From Desulfobacterales bacterium (lineage in GTDB: Bacteria; Desulfobacterota; Desulfobacteria; Desulfobacterales; C00003106), in assembly GCA_030672555.1 (NCBI GenBank), contig DAOVGD010000052.1:1-5671 (forward strand): 5,671 nt of DNA, written 5' to 3'. The position numbers and the translations under genes were made by a program. Below are positions 5,412 to 5,671 of the stretch, in pieces. The notes below the pieces were generated by a model. It made no database searches, was not told the DNA's origin, and saw only the letters and a list, made by a program, of their open reading frames with translations. Within the stretch, counting starts at the first letter, position 1. Every line of letters begins with the position of its first letter.

Positions 5412-5671
5412 TACCCCAACGAAAAGTCACGTTCAGGCAAAATCCGAATACCCGTCTGCCATGCAACGCGCTCATGGACAGATTTGTTTTTGACATTGTT
5501 TCGGATTTCGTCCCGATAGGAGGCTGTCCAAGAATTATGTCCGTAACGAAAAAGAGTGAGAACGAGACAAAATTTTCGCAAATTTGAGGAGAATAGCAGG
5601 CCTATTTGACGAAAACTTGCGGAAATTTGGGCCGTTTCTCACGCTTTTGCAGTAGGATCAGAATTCTCGGA
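5412..5671. other. Non-coding stretch after rsmG, possible insertion-sequence edge
   Basis: No gene is recognisable in these 260 bases, although parA would often follow rsmG. GGAGGCTGTCCAAGAATT at about 5520-5537 resembles terminal sequences of some insertion sequences, and a long imperfect inverted repeat lies just after it. A mobile element may begin near 5520 and continue past the window, but no transposase reading frame is seen, so this is only a suggestion. Confidence 0.3.
5550..5648. repeat. Imperfect 36-bp inverted repeat with 27-base loop
   Basis: Arms 5550-5585 and 5613-5648 align without gaps as reverse complements at 28 of 36 positions. The outer 13 bases match at 12 (AAAAGAGTGAGAA against the complement of TTCTCACGCTTTT) and the inner 16 at 14, separated by an unpaired 7-by-7 internal loop. 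The apical loop is 5586-5612. The even spacing suggests a real folded structure, either RNA or a DNA element such as a subterminal repeat of an insertion sequence. Confidence 0.6.

Noticed and set aside
5309..5587. 92-codon + strand frame overlapping the end of rsmG
   Set aside because: More than a third lies inside rsmG in another frame, the remainder crosses the inverted repeat, and the translation has no domain-like pattern or ribosome site.
1..5671. CRISPR array, tRNA or rRNA genes
   Set aside because: No regularly spaced direct repeats, and no tRNA or rRNA signature sequences were seen.

Overview
The window looks like chromosomal DNA from a Gram-negative bacterium with abundant signal transduction, most likely a member of the Desulfobacterota (former Deltaproteobacteria). 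This rests on moderate GC content, an HDOD protein and a soluble GAF-GAF hybrid histidine kinase of the kind common there, and intergenic CCCGCC/GGCGGG palindromes. The assignment is inference; no rRNA or other marker is present.

All recognised genes are on the + strand. Positions 1-167 hold a leader with a small hairpin and one copy of a repeated motif. Positions 168-554 encode a stand-alone CheY-like receiver. After a 194-bp gap holding a partial copy of the same motif, 749-2017 encodes an HDOD protein with an extra N-terminal domain. Its last 11 bases overlap the start of a cytoplasmic hybrid histidine kinase at 2007-4292 (GAF-like, GAF, HisKA, HATPase_c, receiver). The three proteins plausibly form one signalling module: the kinase senses a cytoplasmic cue, its own receiver and/or the separate receiver takes the phosphate, and the HDOD protein is a candidate output partner. 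No DNA-binding, GGDEF or EAL domain is present.

Positions 4293-4739 are a structured, AT-rich 447-bp intergenic region. In order it holds two back-to-back CCCGCC hairpins, a second full copy of the leader motif (32 identical bases), a perfect 58-bp palindrome with no spacer, and an exact parS centromere site (TGTTTCACGTGAAACA). The parS palindrome ends on the base before the ATG of rsmG (4740-5411), the 16S rRNA m7G527 methyltransferase gene. rsmG often lies beside parA-parB near the replication origin, so the window probably comes from the origin-proximal partition region.

The last 260 bases carry no parA start and no recognisable gene. They contain an imperfect 36-bp inverted repeat around a 27-base loop, preceded by a sequence that resembles insertion-sequence ends, so an insertion may separate rsmG from parAB here. 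The most notable features are the parS site abutting the rsmG start codon, the perfect 58-bp palindrome, and the hairpin-linked motif found upstream of three of the four genes.
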